From positions 1-15,330 of the forward strand of contig DATJFH010000075.1 in the NCBI GenBank assembly GCA_035495815.1: 15,330 nucleotides of DNA. The letters run 5' to 3'. The position numbers were made by a program, and so were the translations under genes. Source of the stretch: DATJFH01 sp035495815 (GTDB taxonomy: Bacteria; Acidobacteriota; Terriglobia; Bryobacterales; Bryobacteraceae). The notes below the pieces were generated by a model. It had not been told where the DNA came from. It made no database searches and saw only the letters and a program-made list of their open reading frames with translations. Below, piece by piece: positions 1 to 7,390 of the stretch (positions are counted from its first letter, which is position 1; each line of letters opens with the position of its first letter).

Positions 1-779
1 TCGCCGACCTCGACAATAACCTGGTCAGGAAGCTGACGCCCGGCGCCTCCGCAATTTCTCCCGCCCCGCTCACACAGATGTCTCCCGCGCGGCTTCTCCA
101 TAAGGCCACTCTTCGCGAAGGACCAGTGGCCCCGGGTCAGCTTCTGACGATTGTAGCCGAAGGCATCGGCTCGGCGACTGTGGTTCCCGGCGTGGTGGGC
201 GCCGGCGGGGCGCTCGATACTTTGCTGGCCGAAACGCAGGTCCTGTTCGACGGCCGGCCCGCGCCGCTGCTCGAACTGCGGCTCGGCCAGATCGACGTAC
301 AAGTACCCTACTCCGTGGCGGGCCAGACGTCCACGCATGTCGAGATCTTTCAGAGCGGCGCCTTGCGAGTAGACACCGCCACCGCCGTTACCAGTGTATC
401 CCCGGGCATTTTCACGCAGGCTGGAGGCGCCGGTCCGGCCCGCGTCACCAATGAGGACGGCGCCCTGAATGGCGCCGGCAATCCCGCGGACCCAGGCTCG
501 GTGATCACGGTGTTCGCAACCGGCGAAGGGCAAACCTTTCCCGCGGGAATCGACGGAATGCGCGCGACACTCCCGTATCCCCAGCCGCTGCTCCCCGTCG
601 GCTTGGCGGTCGGCGGGCGGGCCGCGGAGGTACTCTCGGCTACCGCGGCGCCCGGAACGGTGGGAATGCTCAGAGTTCGCGCCAGAGTCCCGGCAGTCAG
701 CGCTGGCGGCGCCATCCCGCTGGCGCTGTCCATCGGTACCTTCGTCAGCCAGGAAGGGGTGACCGTTTTCGTGAAGTAA
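1..779 (+). CDS. C-terminal part of an NHL-propeller / TIGR03437-type extracellular protein (5' end outside window)
   Basis: The reading frame is open from base 3, well before the first ATG at 78, so this is the 3' end of a larger gene. The first residues (ADLDNNLVRKLTPG) look like the closing strand of an NHL beta-propeller repeat. About 235 residues follow that resemble the TIGR03437 domain: a Gly/Pro/Val-rich beta-sandwich with the order GPVAPGQLLTIVAEGIG, then LGQIDVQVPYSVAGQ, then VSPGIFTQ, then GSVITVFATGEGQT, ending in EGVTVFVK. This domain is found at the C-terminus of many exported acidobacterial proteins; its function is unknown, and a surface or extracellular role is inferred. No catalytic motif is visible. 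The gene converges on the cytochrome gene with only 17 bp between the two stop codons. The lineage-specific family match is confident, the full architecture is not. Confidence 0.8.
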   Translation, partial: ADLDNNLVRKLTPGASAISPAPLTQMSPARLLHKATLREGPVAPGQLLTIVAEGIGSATVVPGVVGAGGALDTLLAETQVLFDGRPAPLLELRLGQIDVQVPYSVAGQTSTHVEIFQSGALRVDTATAVTSVSPGIFTQAGGAGPARVTNEDGALNGAGNPADPGSVITVFATGEGQTFPAGIDGMRATLPYPQPLLPVGLAVGGRAAEVLSATAAPGTVGMLRVRARVPAVSAGGAIPLALSIGTFVSQEGVTVFVK

Positions 780-796
780 ACGGCCCGGAATCCGGC

Positions 797-1204
797 TTAC
801 TTGATTTTGTAGACGCCGTCGGAGATTTTTACCCGGTGCGCCTCGTGGCAGCTCTTGCAGGACCCGCTCATCTTGCTGTTGGCCGTCCGCGCCGCGTCTT
901 TGTCATCCGCGCCTGCCGCCTTGGCCAGATCTTTGGCCCCCGTCACACCGTCCCGGGCGAATTTTACAGCGTCATCCATCTTGCGCTCCGCCCAGAAGCC
1001 CTCGGTCCCATCGAGCGCTTCCACCATGTCCTTCGCGTGCGAGGCGACGTCGGCCATCACTCCGGCCCCCATGGCTTTGCGGATGGCGGCCATATGCTCG
1101 CCCGCCGCCTTCATCTTTTTTGTCAGTTCCTTCTCATCGAGAGCCATCAGCATGGATGAGCCGAACAGGCATGCGGTAATCCCGCACAAAACCATCTTCT
1201 TCAC
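797..1204 (-). CDS. Exported class II c-type cytochrome (cytochrome c'/c556-like), 135 aa
   Basis: A small periplasmic haem protein, probably carrying electrons. The haem-attachment motif CKSCH lies at residues 116-120, close to the C-terminus, which is the class II (c'/c556) layout rather than class I. The rest is Ala/Lys/Met-rich and helical, as expected for a four-helix bundle; the sixth haem ligand may be a Met of the first helix (for example in EHMAAIRKAM), but this cannot be settled by eye. I chose the GTG at 1204 because GGAGA lies about 9 nt upstream and because it gives a normal signal peptide (MKK, hydrophobic core, likely cleavage after MLMA at residue 21). A longer frame to 1297 would put an unlikely leader before it. 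Cys7 and Cys12 lie in the signal region; a lipoprotein is possible but the hydrophobic stretch before them is too short. The gene is divergent from the hslR-like gene and convergent with the TIGR03437 gene. Confidence 0.8.
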   Translation of the reverse strand: MKKMVLCGITACLFGSSMLMALDEKELTKKMKAAGEHMAAIRKAMGAGVMADVASHAKDMVEALDGTEGFWAERKMDDAVKFARDGVTGAKDLAKAAGADDKDAARTANSKMSGSCKSCHEAHRVKISDGVYKIK

Positions 1205-1245
1205 GGTTAAAGTCTCCAATGGGTGATTTTGCAGCGAATAACGGA

Positions 1246-1253
1246 AGTATACT
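1246..1253. promoter_or_regulatory. Palindromic -10-like element shared by two divergent genes
   Basis: The 8-bp palindrome AGTATACT contains TATACT, one base from the TATAAT consensus, on both strands (1246-1251 on the minus strand, 1248-1253 on the plus strand). On the minus strand it sits 42 nt before the cytochrome GTG, giving a short leader of normal length. On the plus strand it lies about 65 nt before the hslR-like start. No good -35 hexamer is visible at 17-18 nt on either side, so this is a candidate only. Confidence 0.35.
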
Positions 1254-1318
1254 ACGCGGCCGTCGAATTGAGCTAGTGCGGCGATTAGCAAGCCCACCCC
1301 TCATACGAGAATGGGATC

Positions 1319-1699
1319 ATGACCGGCGTGAGAATGGACAAGTGGCTGTGGGCCGCGCGATTCTTCAAGACGCGCTCGCTCGCCGCACGGGCCTGTGAGC
1401 TCGGCCGGGTCGAATCGAACGGGCAGGGGGCCAAGCCCGCCCGCGAGGTCCGGGTGGGCGACATGTTGCGGGTCAGGAACGATAGCGGCGACTTTCAAGT
1501 CGAGGTGCTGGGTCTCAGTGAGGTTCGCGGCCCGGCGGTGGTTGCGCAGAGGCTCTATCGCGAGACTGACGCCAGCCGGGAATTGCGGGCCAGGCTGGCG
1601 GAGGAACGCAAGGCAATGCCGTCTTACGAAGCGGGGAGAGAAGGCAAGCCCTCGAAACGCGACCGCCGCCAGATCGGAAAGTTGCGGGGTCGAGTTTGA
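1319..1699 (+). CDS. hslR: S4-domain RNA-binding protein, Hsp15/HslR-like, 126 aa
   Basis: The protein has a typical S4 RNA-binding fold at the N-terminus: VRMDKWLWAARFFKTRSL, then LGRVESNGQGAKPAREV and VGDMLRVRN, matching the family start R-L-D-K-W-L-W-A-A-R-F. The C-terminal half is a basic tail (EGKPSKRDRRQIGKLRGR) similar in position and composition to the tail of E. coli Hsp15. Length is close to the family norm (about 130 residues). In E. coli, Hsp15 binds free 50S subunits carrying a stalled nascent chain and helps recycle them; the same cytoplasmic role is inferred here. The start is uncertain: ATG at 1319 has a weak GGGA nearby, while GTG at 1328 would give MRMDKWLW, closer to many homologues. 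The gene stands alone and is divergent from the cytochrome gene. Confidence 0.8.
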   Translation: MTGVRMDKWLWAARFFKTRSLAARACELGRVESNGQGAKPAREVRVGDMLRVRNDSGDFQVEVLGLSEVRGPAVVAQRLYRETDASRELRARLAEERKAMPSYEAGREGKPSKRDRRQIGKLRGRV

Positions 1700-1881
1700 T
1701 AAACCGCCAATCACTGGAGGGCGCTCGCGCTGTCGAAAATGCGTATTCGGAAGCCTCTTGCGCGCCGTAATCATGACCGGGGTTGTGGAGCGCTTCCGCC
1801 CGCCGGCTGCGCCCCATGGATCCTGGTACTGCCCCGGCTTACGCAGCGTGAGGAATCCCGTCCGGCGTGTGCTTTTTGACG

Positions 1882-1921
1882 TACAATAGACGGCTTGCCT
1901 TTGGGTAACAAATCGAAAGGG
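1882..1921 (+). promoter_or_regulatory. Candidate -10 box and ribosome-binding site of the propeller-PHP gene
   Basis: In the 230-bp gap 1700-1929, TACAAT at 1882-1887 is a plausible -10 hexamer 43 nt before the ATG; no clear -35 lies 17 nt upstream of it. A TTGACG directly adjoins it and is too close to act as its -35. AAAGGG at 1916-1921, 8 nt before the ATG, is a good ribosome-binding site. Nothing else recognisable lies in the gap. Confidence 0.3.
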
Positions 1922-1929
1922 ATTCCCTC

Positions 1930-4899
1930 ATGATGACTCGCCTCGCATTCCTTGTCTCCATGGTTGCACTCGCGCAGGCCGCTCAGGCGGCCGTGGGGGT
2001 GCGCTTGCTTCTCGGTCTGGCGGACAAAGCTTCCACCAAGTGGGACGGCGGGGTCACCGCCCGCGGCGCTCGTATCGTCTCCCTCGAGCCGTGGCGCTTC
2101 CAGGGCGAGGATGCGATCAATGGAACGCAGTGGCGCTGCGCGACACATCCCATCCGGCTTTTCGGCGGCGCGGCGCGCCAGCAGCCGGGTGTCGTGGCGA
2201 ATGGCGTCATCGTGTGGCTCGACGGGGAATCCGAGTCCACGGAGCTGTCCGTCAAGACGCCCCAGGGCGCTTTCTCGGTGAAGCTTGGCGATATTCCCTT
2301 CGGCAAGCCCAGCTTCCTCTTGAATCGCGCCGCCATGGCGGACCGCATTCCGCCCTTCGCCCGAATCACCAGTTCTCCGGAGGAGCAGGATTACCCGGCC
2401 GCGGCGGTCGGCAAAGACGGCTCTGTCTGGATGACCTACATGGAATTCCGTCACTATAAGGATCACGACAAGCTGCGCGCGCCCATCAGGCAGGCGCCGG
2501 CCGACTTCGCGGCCTGGAAAGCGCCCACCGGCGGCGACCAGATTCTGTTGCGAAAATATTCCGCCGGGAAGTGGGGCGAGACGATCGCAATTACCGAACC
2601 CGGCGGCGACTTGTATCGCCCGGCCGTCGCTATCGACGGGAATGGGCGGCCCTGGGTCTTCTGGTCGGCCAATGAAAAGGGCAATTTCGACCTCTGGGCG
2701 CGCGCTGTCGAGAACGGCGCGCCCGGCGTCCCGGTGCGCTTGACCACCGAAGCGGGTTCGGACGTCAATCCGGCTGCGGCGACCGATTCCAAAGGCCGCG
2801 TATGGGTGGCCTGGCAGGGCTGGCGCGATGGACGGGCGTCCATCTTCGCCGTCACCCAGAACGGGAATGCGTTCTCCAAACCGGCGGTGGTCGCCAGGTC
2901 GAACGGCAACGAATGGAATCCGGCCATAGCCGCCGATTCCACGGGCCGCGTCAGCGTCGCCTGGGACTCATACCGCAATGGAAACTATGACGTCTTCGTG
3001 AGGACCGCGGCGCCCGGCGGAGGCTGGGGCACGGAGACTCCCCTGGCTGCGACCGCGCGCTACGAAGCCTATCCTTCAATCGCGTACGACCCGGCGGGTA
3101 CACTGTGGGCGGCTTACGAGGAAGGCGGTGAAAACTGGGGCCAGGATTTCGGGGCCTATGACACGGCGGGAATCGCGCTGTATCAGGGACGCGCGGTACG
3201 GCTGAGGGGATTGGACAAGGCGGGACGGGCAGTCGAGGCGGACGCGGATATCGGTATGGCGCTGCCCGGCATTCCCGAGCGCCGCGCCGAGTCGGACGCG
3301 CGCCAGGGCACATCCACCGACTGGACCGTGCCCAACCCGAAAGCGACCACCGACCGTGCGGCCAGCGCAACCCCGCAACCCAAGCCCGCGCCGAAAAACA
3401 GCATGCCCCGGCTCGTGGTGGATGCGTCCGGACGGATCTGGCTGGCGGCCCGAAGCGCTCAACCGCTCTGGTGGAACGTAACCGGCACCGTATGGACCGA
3501 GCACATTGCGTCCTACGACGGTAAGACCTGGACGGGGCCCGTGTTCCTCGCCCATACCGATAACCTGCTGGATAACCGTCCGGCGCTGGTCACCGCCAAG
3601 GCGGGAGAGCTGATGGTGATCGGCTCGTCCGACGGGCGGCGTCAGTTTTCGGAAGTCGAGAAGCGCATGGAGGCGACGCCCGCCTTTGCCGATCCATTCA
3701 ACAACGATCTCTATATGAATACGCTTTCGCTGGCGCCGGCCGCCCGACCGGCCACGGCAAAAGCGGCGGTCAAACCGCCGGTGGCCGGACCGTCCGCGCT
3801 GGTGACTTCCGAACGCGCGACCATCACCGCCATGCGAGCCTACCGGGTGAAGAGCGCCGAGGGACCGCTGCGCGTGATCCGGGGCGAATTCCACCGGCAC
3901 AGCGAGCACTCCGTCGATGGCGGCGGCGACGGCTCGATTATCGAACAGTTTCGCTACATGATCGATCCGGCGGGCATGGACTGGGTCGGCTGCTGCGACC
4001 ACGATAACGGCAATATGATCTCGGGAATGGGAGGCCGCGAGTACTCCTGGTGGATAAACCAGAAGCTCACCGACATCTTCTATTCCGCGAACCGTTTCAC
4101 GCCCATGTTCAGCTACGAGCGGAGCGTGGCGTATCCGGAGGGGCATCGCAACGTGGTGTTTGCGCAGCGCGGCATCCGCCCCCTGCCCAGGCTCCCCAAG
4201 ATGGACCCCGATTCCACCGGCCGGGCGCCGGACACGGCGATGCTGTACCGGTATCTCAAACAGTTCAACGGCATCGTAGCCAGCCACACCAGCGGCACCG
4301 GAATGGGTACGGACTGGCGCGACAACGATCCCGAGTCCGAGCCGGTGGTCGAGATCTATCAGGGCGACCGCCAGAATTACGAAATGCCCGGCGCCCCCCG
4401 GACCAACAGCGAGGCCGATTCCATCGGAGGCTGGCGTCCCAAGGGCTTCGTCGATCTGGCTTTCCAAAAGGGTTACCGCATGAGCTTCCAGGCAAGCTCG
4501 GATCACATCTCGACGCACATGAGCTACTGCAACATCCTGGCCAGGGACGGATCGCGTGAAGCGCTGATCGACGCCTTCCACAAGCGCCACGTCTACGGCG
4601 CTACCGATGACATTCTGGCCGATTTTCGCAGCGGTGACCACATCATGGGCGATGCGTTCTCGACCGGTTCTCTGCCGGAACTACGGGTGAAATTTGTCGG
4701 GACGAAGCCCTTCGCCAAGGTTCACGTGGTGAAGGACAACAAGTACGTCTACACCTCGGAACCGAAGACGGCGAGGGTAGAATTCACCTGGAAGGACAAC
4801 ATGGCTCAGTCCGGAAAGACCAGCTACTACTACGTCCGGGGCGAACAGGAGGACGGCGAGATCGTCTGGGCGTCGCCGATGTGGATCACCTACAAGTAG
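1930..4899 (+). CDS. Exported beta-propeller / PHP-like metallohydrolase fusion, 989 aa
   Basis: A signal peptide (residues 1-20, cut near AQA|AVG) indicates export. A propeller region follows with seven recognisable strand sets of the form xPAxAxDxxGRxWVAW, near residues 154, 228, 278, 328, 380, 491 and 549; the second to fifth repeat about every 50 residues. A Pro/Lys/Ala-rich insert (about 471-490) splits sets five and six, and a second Ala/Pro linker (about 601-622) leads to the catalytic domain. That domain has the metal-ligand pattern of the PHP superfamily: H655-R-H657, D690-H691-D692, H786 in ASHTSGTG, E808, and D858-H859 plus H863. It most resembles CehA/McbA- or DUF3604-like phosphoesterase relatives. 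A short beta domain (about 900-989) closes the protein. A hydrolase, perhaps acting on phosphate or carbamate esters outside the cytoplasm, is inferred; the substrate is unknown. AAAGGG precedes the tandem ATGs; ATG 1933 is an equal alternative. The gene appears monocistronic. Confidence 0.75.
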   Translation: MMTRLAFLVSMVALAQAAQAAVGVRLLLGLADKASTKWDGGVTARGARIVSLEPWRFQGEDAINGTQWRCATHPIRLFGGAARQQPGVVANGVIVWLDGESESTELSVKTPQGAFSVKLGDIPFGKPSFLLNRAAMADRIPPFARITSSPEEQDYPAAAVGKDGSVWMTYMEFRHYKDHDKLRAPIRQAPADFAAWKAPTGGDQILLRKYSAGKWGETIAITEPGGDLYRPAVAIDGNGRPWVFWSANEKGNFDLWARAVENGAPGVPVRLTTEAGSDVNPAAATDSKGRVWVAWQGWRDGRASIFAVTQNGNAFSKPAVVARSNGNEWNPAIAADSTGRVSVAWDSYRNGNYDVFVRTAAPGGGWGTETPLAATARYEAYPSIAYDPAGTLWAAYEEGGENWGQDFGAYDTAGIALYQGRAVRLRGLDKAGRAVEADADIGMALPGIPERRAESDARQGTSTDWTVPNPKATTDRAASATPQPKPAPKNSMPRLVVDASGRIWLAARSAQPLWWNVTGTVWTEHIASYDGKTWTGPVFLAHTDNLLDNRPALVTAKAGELMVIGSSDGRRQFSEVEKRMEATPAFADPFNNDLYMNTLSLAPAARPATAKAAVKPPVAGPSALVTSERATITAMRAYRVKSAEGPLRVIRGEFHRHSEHSVDGGGDGSIIEQFRYMIDPAGMDWVGCCDHDNGNMISGMGGREYSWWINQKLTDIFYSANRFTPMFSYERSVAYPEGHRNVVFAQRGIRPLPRLPKMDPDSTGRAPDTAMLYRYLKQFNGIVASHTSGTGMGTDWRDNDPESEPVVEIYQGDRQNYEMPGAPRTNSEADSIGGWRPKGFVDLAFQKGYRMSFQASSDHISTHMSYCNILARDGSREALIDAFHKRHVYGATDDILADFRSGDHIMGDAFSTGSLPELRVKFVGTKPFAKVHVVKDNKYVYTSEPKTARVEFTWKDNMAQSGKTSYYYVRGEQEDGEIVWASPMWITYK
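3748..3788. repeat. Nested inverted repeat inside the interdomain-linker coding sequence
   Basis: Outer arms CCGGCCAC (3748-3755) and GTGGCCGG (3781-3788) are perfectly complementary over 8 bp. Inside them, CGGCGGT (3764-3770) pairs with ACCGCCG (3774-3780) over 7 bp with a CAA loop. The only unpaired part of the stem is an 8-nt one-sided bulge at 3756-3763. It encodes the Ala/Pro/Lys linker between propeller and hydrolase domain. It may be a by-product of GC-rich, low-complexity coding or a functional mRNA hairpin. Confidence 0.55.
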
Positions 4900-5027
4900 A
4901 TGCGGCGAGCCTTCAAAGGCAACCGCCCGTCTTGGAACAGTGGCCTTCAGCCTTTCCGGCGTCGTCGTGGACCTAGCGCTCCGGACTCCGGGCGGAACGG
5001 CGAGCCGGGAGAGCACAGCCGCCGGTG

Positions 5028-5045
5028 GCGGGTTTTCCAACCCGC
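5028..5045. terminator. Hairpin between convergent genes, possible bidirectional terminator
   Basis: GCGGGTT (5028-5034) and AACCCGC (5039-5045) form a perfect 7-bp stem with a TTCC loop in the 155-bp gap between the convergent ends at 4899 and 5055. No T-tract follows on either strand, so it is not a classical intrinsic terminator. Confidence 0.35.
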
Positions 5046-5054
5046 GTAAACAGC

Positions 5055-6176
5055 TCAGCTGGATCGCCCGTTGGAGAAATAATTGAGCGCTCTGAGAACC
5101 TCTTCCCTGGGGACAGGTTTGGTCAGATAACCCGAGCAGCCGATTGAGGCTCCCATTTGCCGCTGACGTGAGGCGCTTTCGGCCGAAAGCAGAACGATCG
5201 GTATGCGTGTCCTTCCCTGTTGGGTTTCCCATTCGCGGATCGTGCGGGTCGCAGTGTAGCCGTCCATGAGAGGCATGTCCACGTCCATCACAACGAGGTC
5301 ATACTCGTTGCATTGCACCATAGCGACCGCCTCCGCACCGTTCAGCGCCCGGGATACAGCATGGCCCTGTCCACGGACATACACCTGAAACAAGTTGAAA
5401 CTGTCGTTAGAGTCTTCGGCAACCAGAAGCTTCAAGGGAAGCGCGGCTGGTGGCTGGGCGCTCAGGTCGCGCTCTGTCGCCTTGACGGCAGCCGGCGGGG
5501 AGCAGGGCAGCTTCACCGGCAGCGAGATTCGTACTGCCGTGCCTTGAACCGTGCTGGATTCAACGGTGAACCGGCCGTTCATATCGGCCAGCCGCCGCTG
5601 GACGACGCTGATGCCGAGTCCGGTCCGCGCTGATTCAGCGGGCTCCCGGAACTCTTCCAGAATTTCCTTCGAGATTCCCGGACCGGTGTCGATTACATCG
5701 AAAATCAGCATCGCCGAATCGGGCTCGGCGAGCCGTTCGGAGGTTACCGAGAGCGTAATGCTCCCCCGCGCCGTGAACTTGATGCTGTTATCGAGAATTC
5801 TGCGCAGGATGTCCTGGATCATATCGCGCTCGGAAGACACGAACTCGGGAATCGTCGGCTCCACCGACAGCCGGAACTCCAAACCTTTTTGCAGAGCGAT
5901 TGCCGCCATGATCTCACCTGCCTCCTGCGCCATCGCGGCGGGCGAGAAAGTCGAAACGGACGGCGAGGGACGGTCCGGATCGGCTAGTTCGGCGACATCG
6001 TTGGCGACCTGCAGAAGCCGATCGGCCCCCGCCCTGCACTCCCCCAGGTACGCTGCTTGAGCGGCCGTCAACGGCGCTTCCATGGCAATCTCCAGCATTC
6101 CCATCAAATGATGCAGCGTCTGCCGTATTTCGTGCTCGAGCTTGAAAAGGAGACTCTTGCTTCGGCCGTATGTCAT
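5055..6176 (-). CDS. Sensorless hybrid histidine kinase (kinase core plus receiver), 373 aa
   Basis: A cytoplasmic kinase with no sensor or membrane segment: the H-box begins almost at the N-terminus (H15 in LEHEIRQTL). The ATP-binding domain follows with the N-box Asn130 (RRILDNSIKF), the G1 box DTGPGIS (163-169) and the G2 box TGLGIS (185-190); the usual F-box phenylalanines are poorly kept (EEFREP). After a Pro/Ala linker comes a complete receiver (about 248-370) with acidic pocket E254/D255, phospho-acceptor D298 (VVMDVDMPLMDG), S331 and K353. Start choice: ATG 6176 overlaps the TGA of the upstream ATPase gene (ATGA), with AGGAAGG (6181-6187) just upstream, so translation is probably coupled; an in-frame extension to 6554 lies entirely inside the ATPase gene and is not used. 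With no sensor of its own, its input is likely the co-translated ATPase or a receiver from elsewhere. Confidence 0.85.
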   Translation of the reverse strand: MTYGRSKSLLFKLEHEIRQTLHHLMGMLEIAMEAPLTAAQAAYLGECRAGADRLLQVANDVAELADPDRPSPSVSTFSPAAMAQEAGEIMAAIALQKGLEFRLSVEPTIPEFVSSERDMIQDILRRILDNSIKFTARGSITLSVTSERLAEPDSAMLIFDVIDTGPGISKEILEEFREPAESARTGLGISVVQRRLADMNGRFTVESSTVQGTAVRISLPVKLPCSPPAAVKATERDLSAQPPAALPLKLLVAEDSNDSFNLFQVYVRGQGHAVSRALNGAEAVAMVQCNEYDLVVMDVDMPLMDGYTATRTIREWETQQGRTRIPIVLLSAESASRQRQMGASIGCSGYLTKPVPREEVLRALNYFSNGRSS

Positions 6177-7390
6177 CGTGCCTTCCTGACCTCTCGAATG
6201 GGAGTCACCGAAAAGAAATCGATGAATCTCCTGGGCTTTGTTTTCTGAGCGGTTGGGTCCGCGCTTGGGATTACCCCGGTCATCCGCCGCGCGAGGTGCT
6301 CCATCGCGGCGCTGATGGGAGAGTTTCCCTCGAGCGCAACCGCGCTCGCCGTCGCCGCCACAATTTCGCTGTCCGCCGCCGGAAGAGTGTGCAGAACGGG
6401 CAGCCGCAATACCTGTTCGATATCGCGAATTTCCATGGATCCGCGGGATTGCACGCGGTTCAGGACCACGGAAACTCGATTCTGCATGCCCAGCGATTGC
6501 AGCATTTCGGCCTTCCTCTTCGCCATGTGGAGCGTGCCGACTTCGGAGGTGCACACCAGGAAGATATTTTTAGAGAGGTGCAGCGTGTCCAACTCGTGTT
6601 TCCGCATTTCTCCGGGCAGATCCACGCAGATGTTGCGGTATCTGCGGCTGGCGAATTCCAGCACTCCGATCGCGCCCTCGTCAGGAAACCGGCGGTCGAA
6701 TTCCATGGGGGCGGAGCCGAGAATATCGAGTCCCTCGCGGTGGCTGACCATCTGGTCCCAGAGAGTAGATTCCAGCTGTCCGCTGAGCGCCAGCGCATCC
6801 AGGATCGAGTTTTGACAGTGCAGCTTGAGCAGAAACGATGTCATGCCGAGCCGCAAATCGAAATCGATGAGAAGCACGGGTTCGGCGCTCAATCTGGCGG
6901 CGGCCGCAGCGCTGTGGACCGCTGCGGTTGTCGCGCCGCTTCCAGGTCTGGCCGGCAGGAAAGCATGAATGTCCGCGAACTGCTCTCGGGATTCCGTTTC
7001 GCGGCGCAGTTTGCGGCTGGCGCGCTGCAAAGCCTCGTTCACCTCCACCGGCGAAACGGGAATGGTGATCACTTCCCGAATACCGAGCTGCATCAGCTCG
7101 ATCAAGCCCTGGGGGCCGTTGCCCGCCTGAACCGCCACCATGGACGCGAGGGGATAGTTCTGATCGAGTTCCGAAGCGACCCGTGTAGCCCGGACGGGAT
7201 CTGAAAAGTCGAGAAATACGATGCACCCGGAACGGGCTTCCCTGAGCCGTGTTAATTCCAGCGGTCCAGGGTAGTCTGCCAGGGTCCACAAAGCAGATAT
7301 ATCCGGATTCTCCTCGACCGAGGAGGCGATCTGTTCGCGAACGCGGGCTTCCGGCGAAATCACGGCAACCGTCAGGGATCTTTGAGCCAT
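6173..7390 (-). CDS. CpaE/TadZ-like protein: pseudo-receiver plus MinD-type ATPase domain with degenerate P-loop, 405 aa
   Basis: Residues 5-125 look like a receiver fold without the acidic pair of the first strand (VAVISPEAR), hence a pseudo-receiver, as in CpaE/TadZ. Residues 140-370 form a MinD/ParA-type ATPase domain: a P-loop-like ARPGSGATT (147-155), an A' box LLIDFDLRLG (D176, D178) and a Walker B strand ICVDLPG (D257). The signature Lys of KGGxGK(T/S) is Arg148, the next Gly is Pro149, and the second Lys is Ala153, so hydrolysis may be weak or absent. CpaE/TadZ proteins position secretion/pilus machines and cell-cycle factors at the pole; no tad or cpa genes are visible here. ATG 7390 is chosen because the GGAGGAGA ribosome-binding site lies 12 nt upstream; the longer GTG frame to 7414 would include that site. 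TTG 7393 is possible. It overlaps the next gene by ATGA. Confidence 0.75.
   Translation of the reverse strand: MAQRSLTVAVISPEARVREQIASSVEENPDISALWTLADYPGPLELTRLREARSGCIVFLDFSDPVRATRVASELDQNYPLASMVAVQAGNGPQGLIELMQLGIREVITIPVSPVEVNEALQRASRKLRRETESREQFADIHAFLPARPGSGATTAAVHSAAAAARLSAEPVLLIDFDLRLGMTSFLLKLHCQNSILDALALSGQLESTLWDQMVSHREGLDILGSAPMEFDRRFPDEGAIGVLEFASRRYRNICVDLPGEMRKHELDTLHLSKNIFLVCTSEVGTLHMAKRKAEMLQSLGMQNRVSVVLNRVQSRGSMEIRDIEQVLRLPVLHTLPAADSEIVAATASAVALEGNSPISAAMEHLARRMTGVIPSADPTAQKTKPRRFIDFFSVTPIREVRKAR

Noticed and set aside
780..796. Terminator in the 17-bp convergent gap
   Set aside because: Only a CCGGA/TCCGG pairing with an impossible 1-nt loop is present.
3076..4641. 521-codon leftward open frame opposite the propeller-PHP gene
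   Set aside because: It is a shadow of conserved coding sequence with intact metal-ligand motifs on the other strand; its own translation has no family features.
6177..6554. N-terminal extension of the sensorless hybrid kinase
   Set aside because: The extra residues are low-quality Arg/Gly-rich sequence read out of frame through the ATPase gene; ATG 6176 has a strong ribosome-binding site and an ATGA overlap.
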